DNA of 64,000 bases from Fibrobacterota bacterium. Its GTDB lineage: Bacteria; Fibrobacterota; Chitinivibrionia; Chitinivibrionales; Chitinispirillaceae. Position numbers and translations under genes: made by a program. Below the pieces are notes generated by a model. It was not told the DNA's origin, made no database searches, and saw nothing but the letters and a program-made list of their open reading frames with translations. Of this stretch, positions 56,544-64,000 are shown piece after piece (the first letter of the stretch is position 1; each line of letters begins with the position of its first letter). The stretch is from NCBI GenBank assembly GCA_023436205.1, contig JAEZKC010000045.1:31319-95318 (forward strand), given 5' to 3'.

Positions 56544-56911
56544 AAGACTTTAGTATCGTGTAAATGCTGCTGTGCAGTTTTGATTGATGATACACTGATA
56601 GCTACAAGTTCTTTGGTTTCCTTCAGCAAAGTCGATAATCTCGCTTCGGGATTTAAGTGTAGTTCTTCTAGTAACTCAAGCCAATATCCTGATTCATCGG
56701 CTTCTTCTTCAACTATCTTCATTTTCGAGATGAAATCGGCTTTAGATCTGGCTCTACAGGAAGCTCTGTAATTAGCTCCTACGGAGGTACCGGATCTTAT
56801 TAGTTGCTTTCCAATTACTTGATATGCAAGCCCCGTAGGCATGTCAAGCACCAGTCGGATGATGTCTAGAGCAAATTTTTTGGTTCTGGTTTTCATCTGC
56901 TCTGAATTCAT
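56510..56911 (-). CDS. Four-helix-bundle protein (23S rRNA intervening-sequence type)
   Basis: About 133 residues with the family pattern: a first helix with KKFALDIIRLVLDMP, then YQVIGKQLIRSGTSVGANY, RARSKADFISKMKIVEEEADESGYWLELL and KETKELVAISVSSI. Such proteins were first found in intervening sequences of 23S rRNA genes and also occur as free-standing genes. No enzyme activity is known. The ATG 56911 after GGGGTT is preferred to an earlier start at 56947. The gene lies between SRP RNA and tRNA-Ser, flanked by inverted AT-rich repeats, which suggests a mobile or inserted unit. Confidence 0.75.
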   Translation of the reverse strand: MNSEQMKTRTKKFALDIIRLVLDMPTGLAYQVIGKQLIRSGTSVGANYRASCRARSKADFISKMKIVEEEADESGYWLELLEELHLNPEARLSTLLKETKELVAISVSSIKTAQQHLHDTKVFNQQSSINNQQ

Positions 56912-56988
56912 ACTAACCCCGCTGGTTAACACTATTTCAATCAGCACTCTGTATCACTTCGCGATTTGAAATGAAGTTTGCCGTGCTT

Positions 56989-57023
56989 TTAATCAACAAT
57001 CATCAATTGTCAATCATCATTTA
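56989..57023. repeat. AT-rich inverted repeat, right flank of the four-helix-bundle gene
   Basis: It contains AATCAACAATCATCAATT (56991-57008), repeated exactly at 46968-46985, followed by GTCAATCATCATTTA. It is the approximate inverse of the left flank at 56503-56543. Confidence 0.55.
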
Positions 57024-57028
57024 AGATA

Positions 57029-57118
57029 TGGCGGAGAGGCAGGGATTTGAACCCTGGGTACGGTTACCCGTACACACGCTTTCCAGGCGTGCCCCTTCAA
57101 CCGCTCGGGCACCTCTCC
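57029..57118 (-). tRNA. tRNA-Ser (anticodon GGA)
   Basis: On the minus strand the gene runs GGAGAGG to CCTCTCC with a 7-bp acceptor stem, discriminator G and an encoded CCA end. The anticodon stem GCACGCCT-GGA-AAGCGTG gives anticodon GGA (serine UCC/UCU). A long variable arm (GTACGGGTAACCGTAC) is typical of class II tRNA-Ser, and GGTTCAAATCC forms the T arm. It sits 117 bases past the start of the four-helix-bundle gene. Confidence 0.95.
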
Positions 57119-57434
57119 GTATATTTGAATCAAGATGAGTGATCAAATATAATATGCGATCGGGTGCCTACGTTACAAAATTAGCGATTCAAAGCAGTAT
57201 TTCGGTCTGAGGAGAGAATTATTGCAGGAAGACCGGAGGGAGAACTGGATGATGCTGCAGGTATAAATTGTTACGAAAATCAATGACTTATCTGCCATAA
57301 AGATGGATTGGCCACTTTTCCCTGGGCGACTGCGGGATTTCCTCCCTAATTCTCAAGCATTATCAGCCAATACTCTTTTCCCCATGAATTATTTTGAACC
57401 CAAGCTATTATCCCCCCCAAAAAAGGTGCTGCCG
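57119..57434 (+). other. 316-base intergenic region between tRNA-Ser and dprA
   Basis: No RNA, repeat or convincing gene is seen. An in-frame upward extension of dprA to 57303 exists, but it lacks a ribosome binding site and is unlike DprA N-termini. Confidence 0.5.
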
Positions 57435-58529
57435 ATGAGCGTTTCATGGATCGCCCTCAACAGTGTAAAAGGACTCGGCCCGGTACGCATCGCACAGCTT
57501 ATACAACAGTTCGGTACTCCCGAAAAAATTTTCGAAGCATCACCGGATCTTCTTTTAGATCAAGGAGTTATCCCGGAGGCCTGTATTGGTCGTCTTAAGG
57601 ATGACTCACTTTTCAAAAACGCCGAAAAGCAATTATCGAAATGCAGCAAAGCGGGAGTGCAAATAATAACCCTTGCTGATGATGATTATCCTGCGTACCT
57701 TAAAGAGATTTTCGCCCCCCCTCCGGTGCTCTACGTACGAGGGGATCTGGATGCCTTGAAAGGACATGCGCTTGCAGTTGTGGGGACCCGCTGTCCCACA
57801 GTATATGGGAAGCAGATCGCCCGGAGCATTACTGCAGACCTCAGTTCGAGGCTGGTCATTGTAAGCGGGTTGGCCAAGGGGATTGACACTGCGGCGCATG
57901 AGAGCTGTCTTGAACATGGCGGAAGGACCATAGCCGTGCTTGGTTGTGGTATCGACAGGATCTATCCATCTGAAAATCAGCGACTTGCGGAGCAGATAGC
58001 CGAGCGGGGCCTGCTTATTTCCGAGTTTCCTCTGGGAACACTGCCCGAGAGCTTCAATTTTCCTCGTCGAAACAGGATCATAAGCGGCCTTTCCTGCGGG
58101 GTTCTGGTGGTGGAGGCGGGGGAAAAGAGCGGGTCACTCATTACCGCTCACTATGCTCTTCAGCAGGGGCGGGATATTTTCGCTGTCCCCGGGCCGGTAA
58201 CATCTCCTGTTAGTGCAGGAACCTTCAACCTGCTTAAAGAGGGAGCCGTTCCGGTGCGCAATGCTCAGGACATTTTCGAAAGCGTCGTTGCAGTTTCCAA
58301 TCAATCTTTGCTTAAAAGTCCGCCCTCATGCGAATGCAGTCCTGCTGCGATTCTCAGCAGCGACGAACAGGAAGTGTTGAATACACTTTCTGAGAACCCT
58401 GTTCGTATTGATGAGATTAGCGAAATCAGTGGCAGAGCAGTTTCGGATCTGTTTGATATTCTGCTCAATCTGGAACTCAAGGGGTTTATTTGCCAGGTCT
58501 GCGGTCAGCAGTACAGGCGGGCAGTATGA
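57435..58529 (+). CDS. dprA: DNA processing protein DprA
   Basis: A 364-residue protein with the DprA/Smf outline. An N-terminal SAM-like part (WIALNSVKGLGPVRIAQLI) is followed by the Rossmann-like core with VVGTRCPTVYGKQIARSI, VSGLAKGIDTAAHESCLEHG, AVLGCGIDRIYPSENQ, FPRRNRIISGLS and SGSLITAHYALQQGRDIFAVPG. The C-terminus is a winged-helix (ISEISGRAVSDLFDILLNLE). DprA binds single-stranded DNA and loads RecA in transformation and recombination. ATG 57435 with AAGGTG seven bases upstream is chosen over 57303. The stop overlaps the next gene by four bases. Confidence 0.9.
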   Translation: MSVSWIALNSVKGLGPVRIAQLIQQFGTPEKIFEASPDLLLDQGVIPEACIGRLKDDSLFKNAEKQLSKCSKAGVQIITLADDDYPAYLKEIFAPPPVLYVRGDLDALKGHALAVVGTRCPTVYGKQIARSITADLSSRLVIVSGLAKGIDTAAHESCLEHGGRTIAVLGCGIDRIYPSENQRLAEQIAERGLLISEFPLGTLPESFNFPRRNRIISGLSCGVLVVEAGEKSGSLITAHYALQQGRDIFAVPGPVTSPVSAGTFNLLKEGAVPVRNAQDIFESVVAVSNQSLLKSPPSCECSPAAILSSDEQEVLNTLSENPVRIDEISEISGRAVSDLFDILLNLELKGFICQVCGQQYRRAV

Positions 58530-58813
58530 AAAACAAAAAAGTGGTGATTATAATTGGCTCTCTTTTGGGAGTGTTTCTGCTTTCGGCTCTAGTGGGAGGC
58601 CGGCAGGGTTTTTACGATCTCTACAAAAGCAACAGAGAGTTTCACCGCCGCAGTGAGAAGATTCAGGATGCGAAAGCGGTCAGGGATTCGTTGATACAGG
58701 AGAAAAAGAAGCTGCTTCACGATACTGCACATATTGAACGAATCGCCAGGGAGAAACTGGGGATGGCAAAGAAAAACGAGAAGGTGTTCAAGTTTGTCGA
58801 GGAGAATAAGTAG
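58526..58813 (+). CDS. FtsB-like septum formation initiator family protein
   Basis: A 95-residue bitopic membrane protein: one N-terminal helix (VVIIIGSLLGVFLLSALVGG), then a coiled coil (~30-75, NREFHRRSEKIQDAKAVRDS) and the conserved HIERIAREKLGMAKKNEKVF ending typical of FtsB/DivIC. These join FtsL and FtsQ in the divisome. The ATGA overlap with dprA and direct junction with the next gene imply co-expression. Confidence 0.75.
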   Translation: MKNKKVVIIIGSLLGVFLLSALVGGRQGFYDLYKSNREFHRRSEKIQDAKAVRDSLIQEKKKLLHDTAHIERIAREKLGMAKKNEKVFKFVEENK

Positions 58814-59509
58814 ATGGGTTACTTTTTTAAGCGCATGCTCAAACAGCTGCGCTCGAACATCATAACAGGAATTCTGGTCATCTTTCCCCTGTTCATCACC
58901 ATTTTTATAATTGTCAAGGTGTTCAGCTGGGTAGATTCGGCACTGCCGGGAGTTTTCGGGGCTGAATGGGCTACCGGGCTTGGTGTTTTGGTTATTCTGC
59001 TGATCGCCTATTTCACTGGGATACTGGCAAAAAACTATTTCGGAAAACGAATTCTGGCCGCCGGCAACAAACTCATATCGGGAATCCCCATACTGAATAA
59101 AATCTATCTGGGTGTTCAGCAGATCGTGGACACGGTCAGCCTGCAGAATAAGCGCCTGTTTGAAAGAGTTGTGCTGGTTGAGTATCCTAAAGCAAACTGT
59201 TACTGCATAGGCTTTGTGACCAGTGAGCATAACAAGGAGTTTTCTCAGAAAACCGGGCAGAACCTCATTGCTGTGTTCATTCCCACTACTCCAAACCCCA
59301 CTTCCGGCTTCCTTCTTTATTATCCAGAGAGTGATGTTGTGGATCTGAATATTCCGGTTGAAGTAGCCATAAAGAGAGTAATGTCTGCGGGAATGCTCAG
59401 TGATGATCAGCTGATAAAACCTGCAACAGGTACCGGTACCGGATGGAACCTGATGAGTCTGTTCCGCCGTACCGCCAAGACAGAAACTATGTTTGATCCT
59501 CGTGACTGA
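58814..59509 (+). CDS. DUF502 family membrane protein
   Basis: A 231-residue protein with the DUF502 pattern: an N-terminal membrane helix with NIITGILVIFPLFITIFII, a second helix around LGVLVILLIAYFTGILAKNY, then IPILNKIYLGVQQIVDTV and a soluble beta-rich part with FIPTTPNPTSGFLLYYPES. It is probably an inner-membrane protein. Its function is not established, although homologues are widespread in bacteria and plants. Confidence 0.85.
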   Translation: MGYFFKRMLKQLRSNIITGILVIFPLFITIFIIVKVFSWVDSALPGVFGAEWATGLGVLVILLIAYFTGILAKNYFGKRILAAGNKLISGIPILNKIYLGVQQIVDTVSLQNKRLFERVVLVEYPKANCYCIGFVTSEHNKEFSQKTGQNLIAVFIPTTPNPTSGFLLYYPESDVVDLNIPVEVAIKRVMSAGMLSDDQLIKPATGTGTGWNLMSLFRRTAKTETMFDPRD

Positions 59510-59512
59510 TTG

Positions 59513-60256
59513 ATGAGTGTAGAGAAGACTTCAGCAGTGATTCTCGCGCTCACACCCTACCGGGAAACCAGCTGTATCCTCCGTTTGTTTACAGAAGATC
59601 ACGGGCTTGTGCATGGCGTGGCCAAAGGGGTGAAGAAGGATGCCAAATCGGTTCCTCTTGACAGAGGATTTCTGGTGGAAACCCTTCTCTATCTGCGGCC
59701 CAATCGCGATCTTCATACTCTTGGCGGACTACAGGTAACAGATTTTCTGCCTGCCATCAGGGCTGATCTGGTCAAGTCAGCCGTTCGTGATACCGCACTG
59801 GAACTGTATCTTAAATCAATCACACAGTCGGGAGCACATCCTGAGCTTTACAGTCTTCTTGTTTCTTTTTTGAAAAGACTGGAAAGCGTTGTGGCCAGAT
59901 TCGCATTCCCGCTTCTGTGGCACTTTCTGCATGAATACTGCTCGCTTGCCGGTTTTAAAATCAATACCGAAGTGTGCACTGCCTGCGGAAATGATACAAC
60001 TTGGAGCGGGGGCGTTCTGCAGATATCCGCCGGATCACTTTACTGTCCATCATGTGCACGCAGCTCCGGTTCACAGTATATGCTTACCCCTCAAGTCGTT
60101 GCCTTTCTTGATAGCATCGATACCGGCGGGCAGAGCGTGAATGATATGGGAGAATGTTTACGGGTTACCGGGCTTCTGCTTTCCTATTGCCGTCACCATC
60201 TGGATATAAGAACCGGTTTCAAATCGCTCTCTTTTATGGAGACAATGCTTACTTAG
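59513..60256 (+). CDS. recO: DNA repair protein RecO
   Basis: A 247-residue protein with an OB-fold N-terminus (AVILALTPYRETSCILRLFT, HGLVHGVAKGVKK) and a helical middle. A C-terminal zinc site is formed by CTACGNDTTW and CPSC. RecO binds RecR and SSB and anneals DNA in the RecFOR pathway. ATG 59513 is taken as start. The stop overlaps the end of the SNF2 gene on the other strand by four bases. Confidence 0.85.
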   Translation: MSVEKTSAVILALTPYRETSCILRLFTEDHGLVHGVAKGVKKDAKSVPLDRGFLVETLLYLRPNRDLHTLGGLQVTDFLPAIRADLVKSAVRDTALELYLKSITQSGAHPELYSLLVSFLKRLESVVARFAFPLLWHFLHEYCSLAGFKINTEVCTACGNDTTWSGGVLQISAGSLYCPSCARSSGSQYMLTPQVVAFLDSIDTGGQSVNDMGECLRVTGLLLSYCRHHLDIRTGFKSLSFMETMLT

Positions 60257-63222
60257 GCAATTTCTGCCTGTCGTTCCCTGTTCCACTCAAGAAGTTCCAG
60301 AATTTCATCTCTTGTAAAGCTCTTGACTATCTCAGGAGAATCCTCTCCTATTACAAGTGAAGCAAGCTCCTTCTTGCGGGAAATGATCTTTTCGATCTTC
60401 TCCTCCAGGGTATCTTCAGTGATCAACTTTATCACCTGAACTCCGCGAGACTGTCCCATTCTGTGAACCCTATCTGTGGCCTGATCTTCAGTGGACGCGT
60501 TCCACCATCGGTCGTAATGAATCACCACAGAGGCACTGGTAAGATCTATACCAACACCACCGGCCTTAAGTGATCCTATAAACACTCTGCACTGTGGATC
60601 ATCATTAAATCGGCTGATCAGCTTCTCTCGATTTCTGCTTGATCCGGTAAGAATCACGTGTCCGATTTTTATCTCTTCGAGGTAGTGCCTGATGATTTCG
60701 ATCATGTCAAGATACTGACTGAATACAACCACCTTCTGGCCTGAACCGAGTGCCTCTTCCATGATTTCGGTAAAGAGGTCCCACTTGCCGCTTGAGTGCT
60801 CCCGATAGTCGGAGGGGCACTTGAGAGCAAGCGCTGGGTGATTGCAGATCTCTTTAAGTCGCTTTAGAAGTGCGAATACATGCATATAGGGGATTGGTTT
60901 GTCTTTTTCGCTAACCTGTTCCACCAGATTTCGACCTTTTTGAAACATTGTGTCGGTGTATAAAACAGTTTGTTCTTCTGATAAGGAACAGGATCTGTTA
61001 TCCTCTATTTTGGGAGGAAGTTCGGAGAGAACCGTTGTCTTAAGTCGCCTCAGAATGAATGGCGCTATTGACAGCTTGAGAATGGTCCTGGTTTTCTCAT
61101 CATTGCGGTTCTCAATGGGATCAATAAACCGGTCTCTAAAGGTTCCATCACTACCGAGGTAACCGGGGAGCACGATGTCAAAGAGGCGTTTTAAATCTGA
61201 CAGTGAATTCTCCACCGGTGTACCACTGAGCCCCATTTTCATATTGCAGAAAAGTTTTTCCGCAGCCTGGCTTACAGCGGTGGTGGAATTTTTAAGCTGT
61301 TGTGCTTCATCGAAGATTGCCACCTCAAAATGTCTTTGTGACAGCTCTTCGCAATCTGAACGCATGACGCCGTAAGAGGTGATAAACAGATCGGTTGTGG
61401 TATCATCAAGTAAAGAGCTGTCCCTGTCGGACCCATAATAAAAACTGCAATTAATTCCTGGCGCGAATGTGCTGCACAGCTTTTTCCAGTGCCCCATTAC
61501 AGAAACCGGGCAGATTACGAGCACCGGTCTTCTATTTCCACGATGTTCTTTAAGTGTTGCAATAAAGGAGAGAATCTGGTGAGTTTTCCCGAGGCCCATA
61601 TCATCACAGAGCAGGCCACCGAGACCGTTATCGTAAATAAAGAGGAGCCAGTCGAGACCGTTTTGCTGGTAAGGCCTGAGCTTTCCAGTGAAGCTCTTTA
61701 GTGTCTTCACCTGATGAGAAAGCTGGCTGTAACTCCCCATGGAACGGAGCTGGTTGACAAGCTCACTTCCGCCGGAAAGATTCAGGTTGATCTCTTTTCC
61801 TCTTACCATAAACTGCATAAAAGCGGATCGGGGGAAAAGATACACATTTTCACTCTGCCTTTTAAGCTCCTGAAAAGGTAGGGCACCCACTATTCCTTCG
61901 CTTTCACAATCAATAAATCCTTCTGCAGTGATGCAGTACCGTTTTCCTTCTCTGCGGGTTTCAAGTAGCTTCTCCAGAGTTACCGATGCACGTCCGTTTT
62001 TGTAAACCAGGCATAGAGTCGACCACTGACCCTCTATCGAAAGCACTTCCATATCTATGTTGTCAAAAGAAGTGAAGCAGGGCATGTTGATCAGCCGATC
62101 AAAAGATGACTGGTTATCGCTTGATCCATGAGCAGCAAAAAGATCATACTGGTGAGTGGAAGTCACAAACAGATTGTCCTGCACTGAGCTGAACACGGAA
62201 GCGTTTTTTTCCAGAAACTCGGAGAACTGCTCCTTTTTTACTTTTACCTCTTTTCCCCACCCCTGTGCCAAAAGGCCAAGGCTGGTTGAATCGAAACTCA
62301 CCAGGGTATTGTTCCCGGGCAGATAGGCCATGGAGCCGAAAATGTGGGTGGATGAAATTTTTTCGAAGCTGTCCTTGCTGCCTGAAATGCTTGCCATCGG
62401 CAGAATGGCAACCTCTTTTGCCTGCAGATCGACTTTGAATTTCAACGTTGATGTTTCATTCTGAATCGTAAATGGGAACGCGGAAAACCCCATCTGTTTC
62501 AACGTGCGCACCATTTCCGGAACTACATCACCGGGAACTGTGATTTTTATTTTTTTCTGTTCGTCGGTAGAAATGATGACTTCGAAGCTTTTGATTATAG
62601 ACACTTGTATATCAGGTGCAGCTTTTCCGAGCTCGCGAAACAGGTGATAGGCTAGGGCGTACCAGATACTTTTCTCCTCAGTTATGCGTACCGTACCATT
62701 TCCGGATGAGACCAGCATCTTTTCCTGTTGTGTATAAACGAAATCGGTGGTTTTCCTCAGGATTGCAGCCCTGTTTACCTTTGTAAACCCGTCAATCGAA
62801 AGACCTGCCCGTTCCAGCAGACGTATGGTTTCATTGGAACGGCTGCATTCGATATGTACGGGGGTGTTCTTTTCACCGAAGATTATGGAATCATCTCTGA
62901 AAGCTATCTTTACTGATGATGCAGACTTGGGATGCCTCTTCAGCAGAGGATTAAAAAGCTGCTTTATCGGGCTTTGGAGAAAATCTTCATGTGGCAGCTG
63001 TGAGCTGTGAAGGTTAAGGAGCTGATCGTGAAGGGATTGAAGTTTTTGAGCATGGCTGCATGTCGCATAGGAACCTTTGCAGCAGGTGCAGAAAATGCGC
63101 GGCTTTTTCTCTTTTTTCTCACTAGTGCTCAAAATAGTGCATAGAGACGTCTCTTTTTCCGGTATCAGTACAAAACAGCTTCTGAAGTATTCAATTTCAT
63201 GGAGTGGATTGGTGGGGGACAT
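60253..63222 (-). CDS. SNF2-family helicase with N-terminal SWIM zinc finger
   Basis: A 989-residue bacterial Swi2/Snf2 ATPase. Near the N-terminus, CTCCKGSYATCSHAQKL is a CxC..CxH SWIM finger. The SNF2 core starts at about residue 500: LRPYQQNGLDWLLFI, Walker A CDDMGLGKTHQI, DEAQ box IFDEAQQLKNS, GLSGTPVENSLSDL. Motifs V and VI follow in the C-terminal lobe (KAGGVGIDLTSASVVIHYD, DQATDRVHRMGQSRGVQVI). It probably remodels protein-DNA complexes in DNA repair or transcription, as in RapA/HepA relatives. ATG 63222 with AGAGG upstream is preferred over 63273. Confidence 0.85.
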   Translation of the reverse strand: MSPTNPLHEIEYFRSCFVLIPEKETSLCTILSTSEKKEKKPRIFCTCCKGSYATCSHAQKLQSLHDQLLNLHSSQLPHEDFLQSPIKQLFNPLLKRHPKSASSVKIAFRDDSIIFGEKNTPVHIECSRSNETIRLLERAGLSIDGFTKVNRAAILRKTTDFVYTQQEKMLVSSGNGTVRITEEKSIWYALAYHLFRELGKAAPDIQVSIIKSFEVIISTDEQKKIKITVPGDVVPEMVRTLKQMGFSAFPFTIQNETSTLKFKVDLQAKEVAILPMASISGSKDSFEKISSTHIFGSMAYLPGNNTLVSFDSTSLGLLAQGWGKEVKVKKEQFSEFLEKNASVFSSVQDNLFVTSTHQYDLFAAHGSSDNQSSFDRLINMPCFTSFDNIDMEVLSIEGQWSTLCLVYKNGRASVTLEKLLETRREGKRYCITAEGFIDCESEGIVGALPFQELKRQSENVYLFPRSAFMQFMVRGKEINLNLSGGSELVNQLRSMGSYSQLSHQVKTLKSFTGKLRPYQQNGLDWLLFIYDNGLGGLLCDDMGLGKTHQILSFIATLKEHRGNRRPVLVICPVSVMGHWKKLCSTFAPGINCSFYYGSDRDSSLLDDTTTDLFITSYGVMRSDCEELSQRHFEVAIFDEAQQLKNSTTAVSQAAEKLFCNMKMGLSGTPVENSLSDLKRLFDIVLPGYLGSDGTFRDRFIDPIENRNDEKTRTILKLSIAPFILRRLKTTVLSELPPKIEDNRSCSLSEEQTVLYTDTMFQKGRNLVEQVSEKDKPIPYMHVFALLKRLKEICNHPALALKCPSDYREHSSGKWDLFTEIMEEALGSGQKVVVFSQYLDMIEIIRHYLEEIKIGHVILTGSSRNREKLISRFNDDPQCRVFIGSLKAGGVGIDLTSASVVIHYDRWWNASTEDQATDRVHRMGQSRGVQVIKLITEDTLEEKIEKIISRKKELASLVIGEDSPEIVKSFTRDEILELLEWNRERQAEIA

Positions 63223-63490
63223 GCTGAGCCTCTGAAAAACAGAAAATATAATAAAGTTTCCCCTCTGAATCACTACCTTAAAAGCCGTTTCGCTATTTGA
63301 AAAAAGGCCTGTTTTTCACAATCTTAGGCCTCTGCAAAAGGAGGAAAAAATGTGTACTGTGAGGAGGATATTCTGGAAAAGCAGTTTGGAGAGGATTATT
63401 TAAGGTATTAGGGACAGACGAAGCGTCATCTTCAATTTTTGTTATTAATGTATTGAAACTATTATAGAATATAGGTATATTCATATATAT

Positions 63491-63763
63491 ATGGAACAGA
63501 AACCGACAGATTTTGATCATCAGGCCGCAGTGCTCAAAGCGTTGGGTCATCCCATTCGGCTGTGCATCGTGTCGGGACTTCTGGCAGGTGAGCGCAACGT
63601 GAGTACGATGGTGCAGTGTACTGGAATCGCCCAACCCACGATAAGTCAGCACCTTAACGTGTTGAAAGCCGCAGGTATCATAGAAGGGGTGAGGGAGGGT
63701 AACCAGATTGTGTATTCGGTGATAAGTCAGGAGGCCAGGAGAGTACTGGAGGCTCTGGAATAA
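63491..63763 (+). CDS. ArsR-family winged-helix regulator
   Basis: A 90-residue regulator with the ArsR helix-turn-helix: VLKALGHPIRLCIVSGLLAG, CTGIAQPTISQHLNVLKAAG and the wing GNQIVYSV. There is one Cys in the recognition-helix region (VQCTG) and one in LCIV, so the metal- or redox-sensing site of classical ArsR is not obvious. The upstream AT-rich ATTCATATATATATGGAA is a possible operator. It is followed 54 bases later by a DUF6132-like gene that it may regulate. Confidence 0.8.
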   Translation: MEQKPTDFDHQAAVLKALGHPIRLCIVSGLLAGERNVSTMVQCTGIAQPTISQHLNVLKAAGIIEGVREGNQIVYSVISQEARRVLEALE

Positions 63764-63817
63764 TTTTTTTACCGGAAATATATATTTATTCGTATTATCA
63801 TATAAAGGAGTGGAAAC

Positions 63818-63976
63818 ATGCTTAGGATTATCATAGGAATCGCGGTTGGGGCTTTGGTGGGGTTTCTCTATTACAAGCTTATTGGTTGTTCATCCGGAGT
63901 GTGTCCGATCACCAGCAGTCCTTTTAACTGCACGGTACTTGGAGCCCTGATGGGCGGGATGCTGGGAGCCGGCTGA
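63818..63976 (+). CDS. DUF6132-like small membrane protein
   Basis: A 52-residue protein with one or two hydrophobic segments (LRIIIGIAVGALVGFLYYKL and LGALMGGMLGAG) and the conserved centre GCSSGVCPITSSPFNC. Similar small proteins with a CxxxxC core and GxxMGG ending are found beside ArsR regulators and thiol or sulfur genes. ATG 63818 has GGAG nine bases upstream. The two paired cysteines suggest metal or redox binding; this is inference. Nothing further is resolved up to the right edge. Confidence 0.65.
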   Translation: MLRIIIGIAVGALVGFLYYKLIGCSSGVCPITSSPFNCTVLGALMGGMLGAG

Positions 63977-64000
63977 GGAGACGATGTTGTAAGTCGCTGG

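Noticed and set aside
57303..57434. N-terminal extension of DprA to the ATG at 57303
   Set aside because: No ribosome binding site, and the added segment is unlike DprA N-termini; ATG 57435 has AAGGTG at good distance.
63301..63345. AGGCCT repeated twice near the SNF2 promoter as a terminator hairpin
   Set aside because: The six-base palindromes are short, the T tract is misplaced and no upstream transcript needs a stop there.
63293..63652. A 119-codon minus-strand frame left of and across the ArsR gene
   Set aside because: It overlaps the ArsR gene antisense and shows no family features.

Overview
The window reads as part of the chromosome of an uncultured-type Gram-negative bacterium, most likely from the Fibrobacterota or another FCB-group lineage. 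This is inferred from moderate GC, two secreted proteins with C-termini resembling type IX secretion (T9SS) sorting domains, outer-membrane-type proteins, TolC and HlyD components, and a standard bacterial dnaX-ebfC-recR block. No 16S rRNA is present, so the taxonomy stays an inference.

Left part (1-4110): a truncated minus-strand gene for a large exported protein, a divergent secreted zinc metalloprotease, and a 963-base gene-free stretch. That stretch holds two copies of a 105-base dispersed repeat facing each other and, just before the next gene, a short His-rich leader ORF.

Central part (4111-43715): a co-directional block on the plus strand. It starts with a giant 7767-residue surface or secreted protein. 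Its N-terminus resembles the LEPR-XLL motif, followed by an embedded M15-like peptidase with peptidoglycan-binding-like repeats, a very long beta-repeat region, carbohydrate-binding-like modules and C-terminal RTX-type GD repeats. Next come two SapC-family proteins bracketing a class II terpene-cyclase-like protein and an unknown protein, then a beta-helix protein and a large lipoprotein. The block ends with what looks like a dedicated export machine: a HlyD-type adaptor, a GAF-TM-HlyD adaptor, a PqqD-like/M50/lipoyl membrane protein, a shortened SecA-like ATPase and a TolC-type outer-membrane protein. No ABC exporter is present. The SecA-like motor, M50 membrane protein, adaptors and TolC channel next to a giant RTX protein are the best candidate here for an undescribed secretion system.

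Right part (43928-64000): mostly housekeeping genes. There is an orphan exported protein, a CorA-like membrane protein, a frameshifted cysteine synthase with an Rrf2 regulator, a PTS EIIA protein and a large TPR/transglutaminase protein. A minus-strand operon follows: dnaX (with an A10 slippery site), ebfC, recR, pgpA, a DUF3392-like gene and cinA. Then come SRP RNA, a four-helix-bundle gene between inverted AT-rich repeats, tRNA-Ser(GGA), the dprA/ftsB-like/DUF502/recO run, a SNF2 helicase with a SWIM finger, and an ArsR regulator with a DUF6132-like membrane protein at the right edge.
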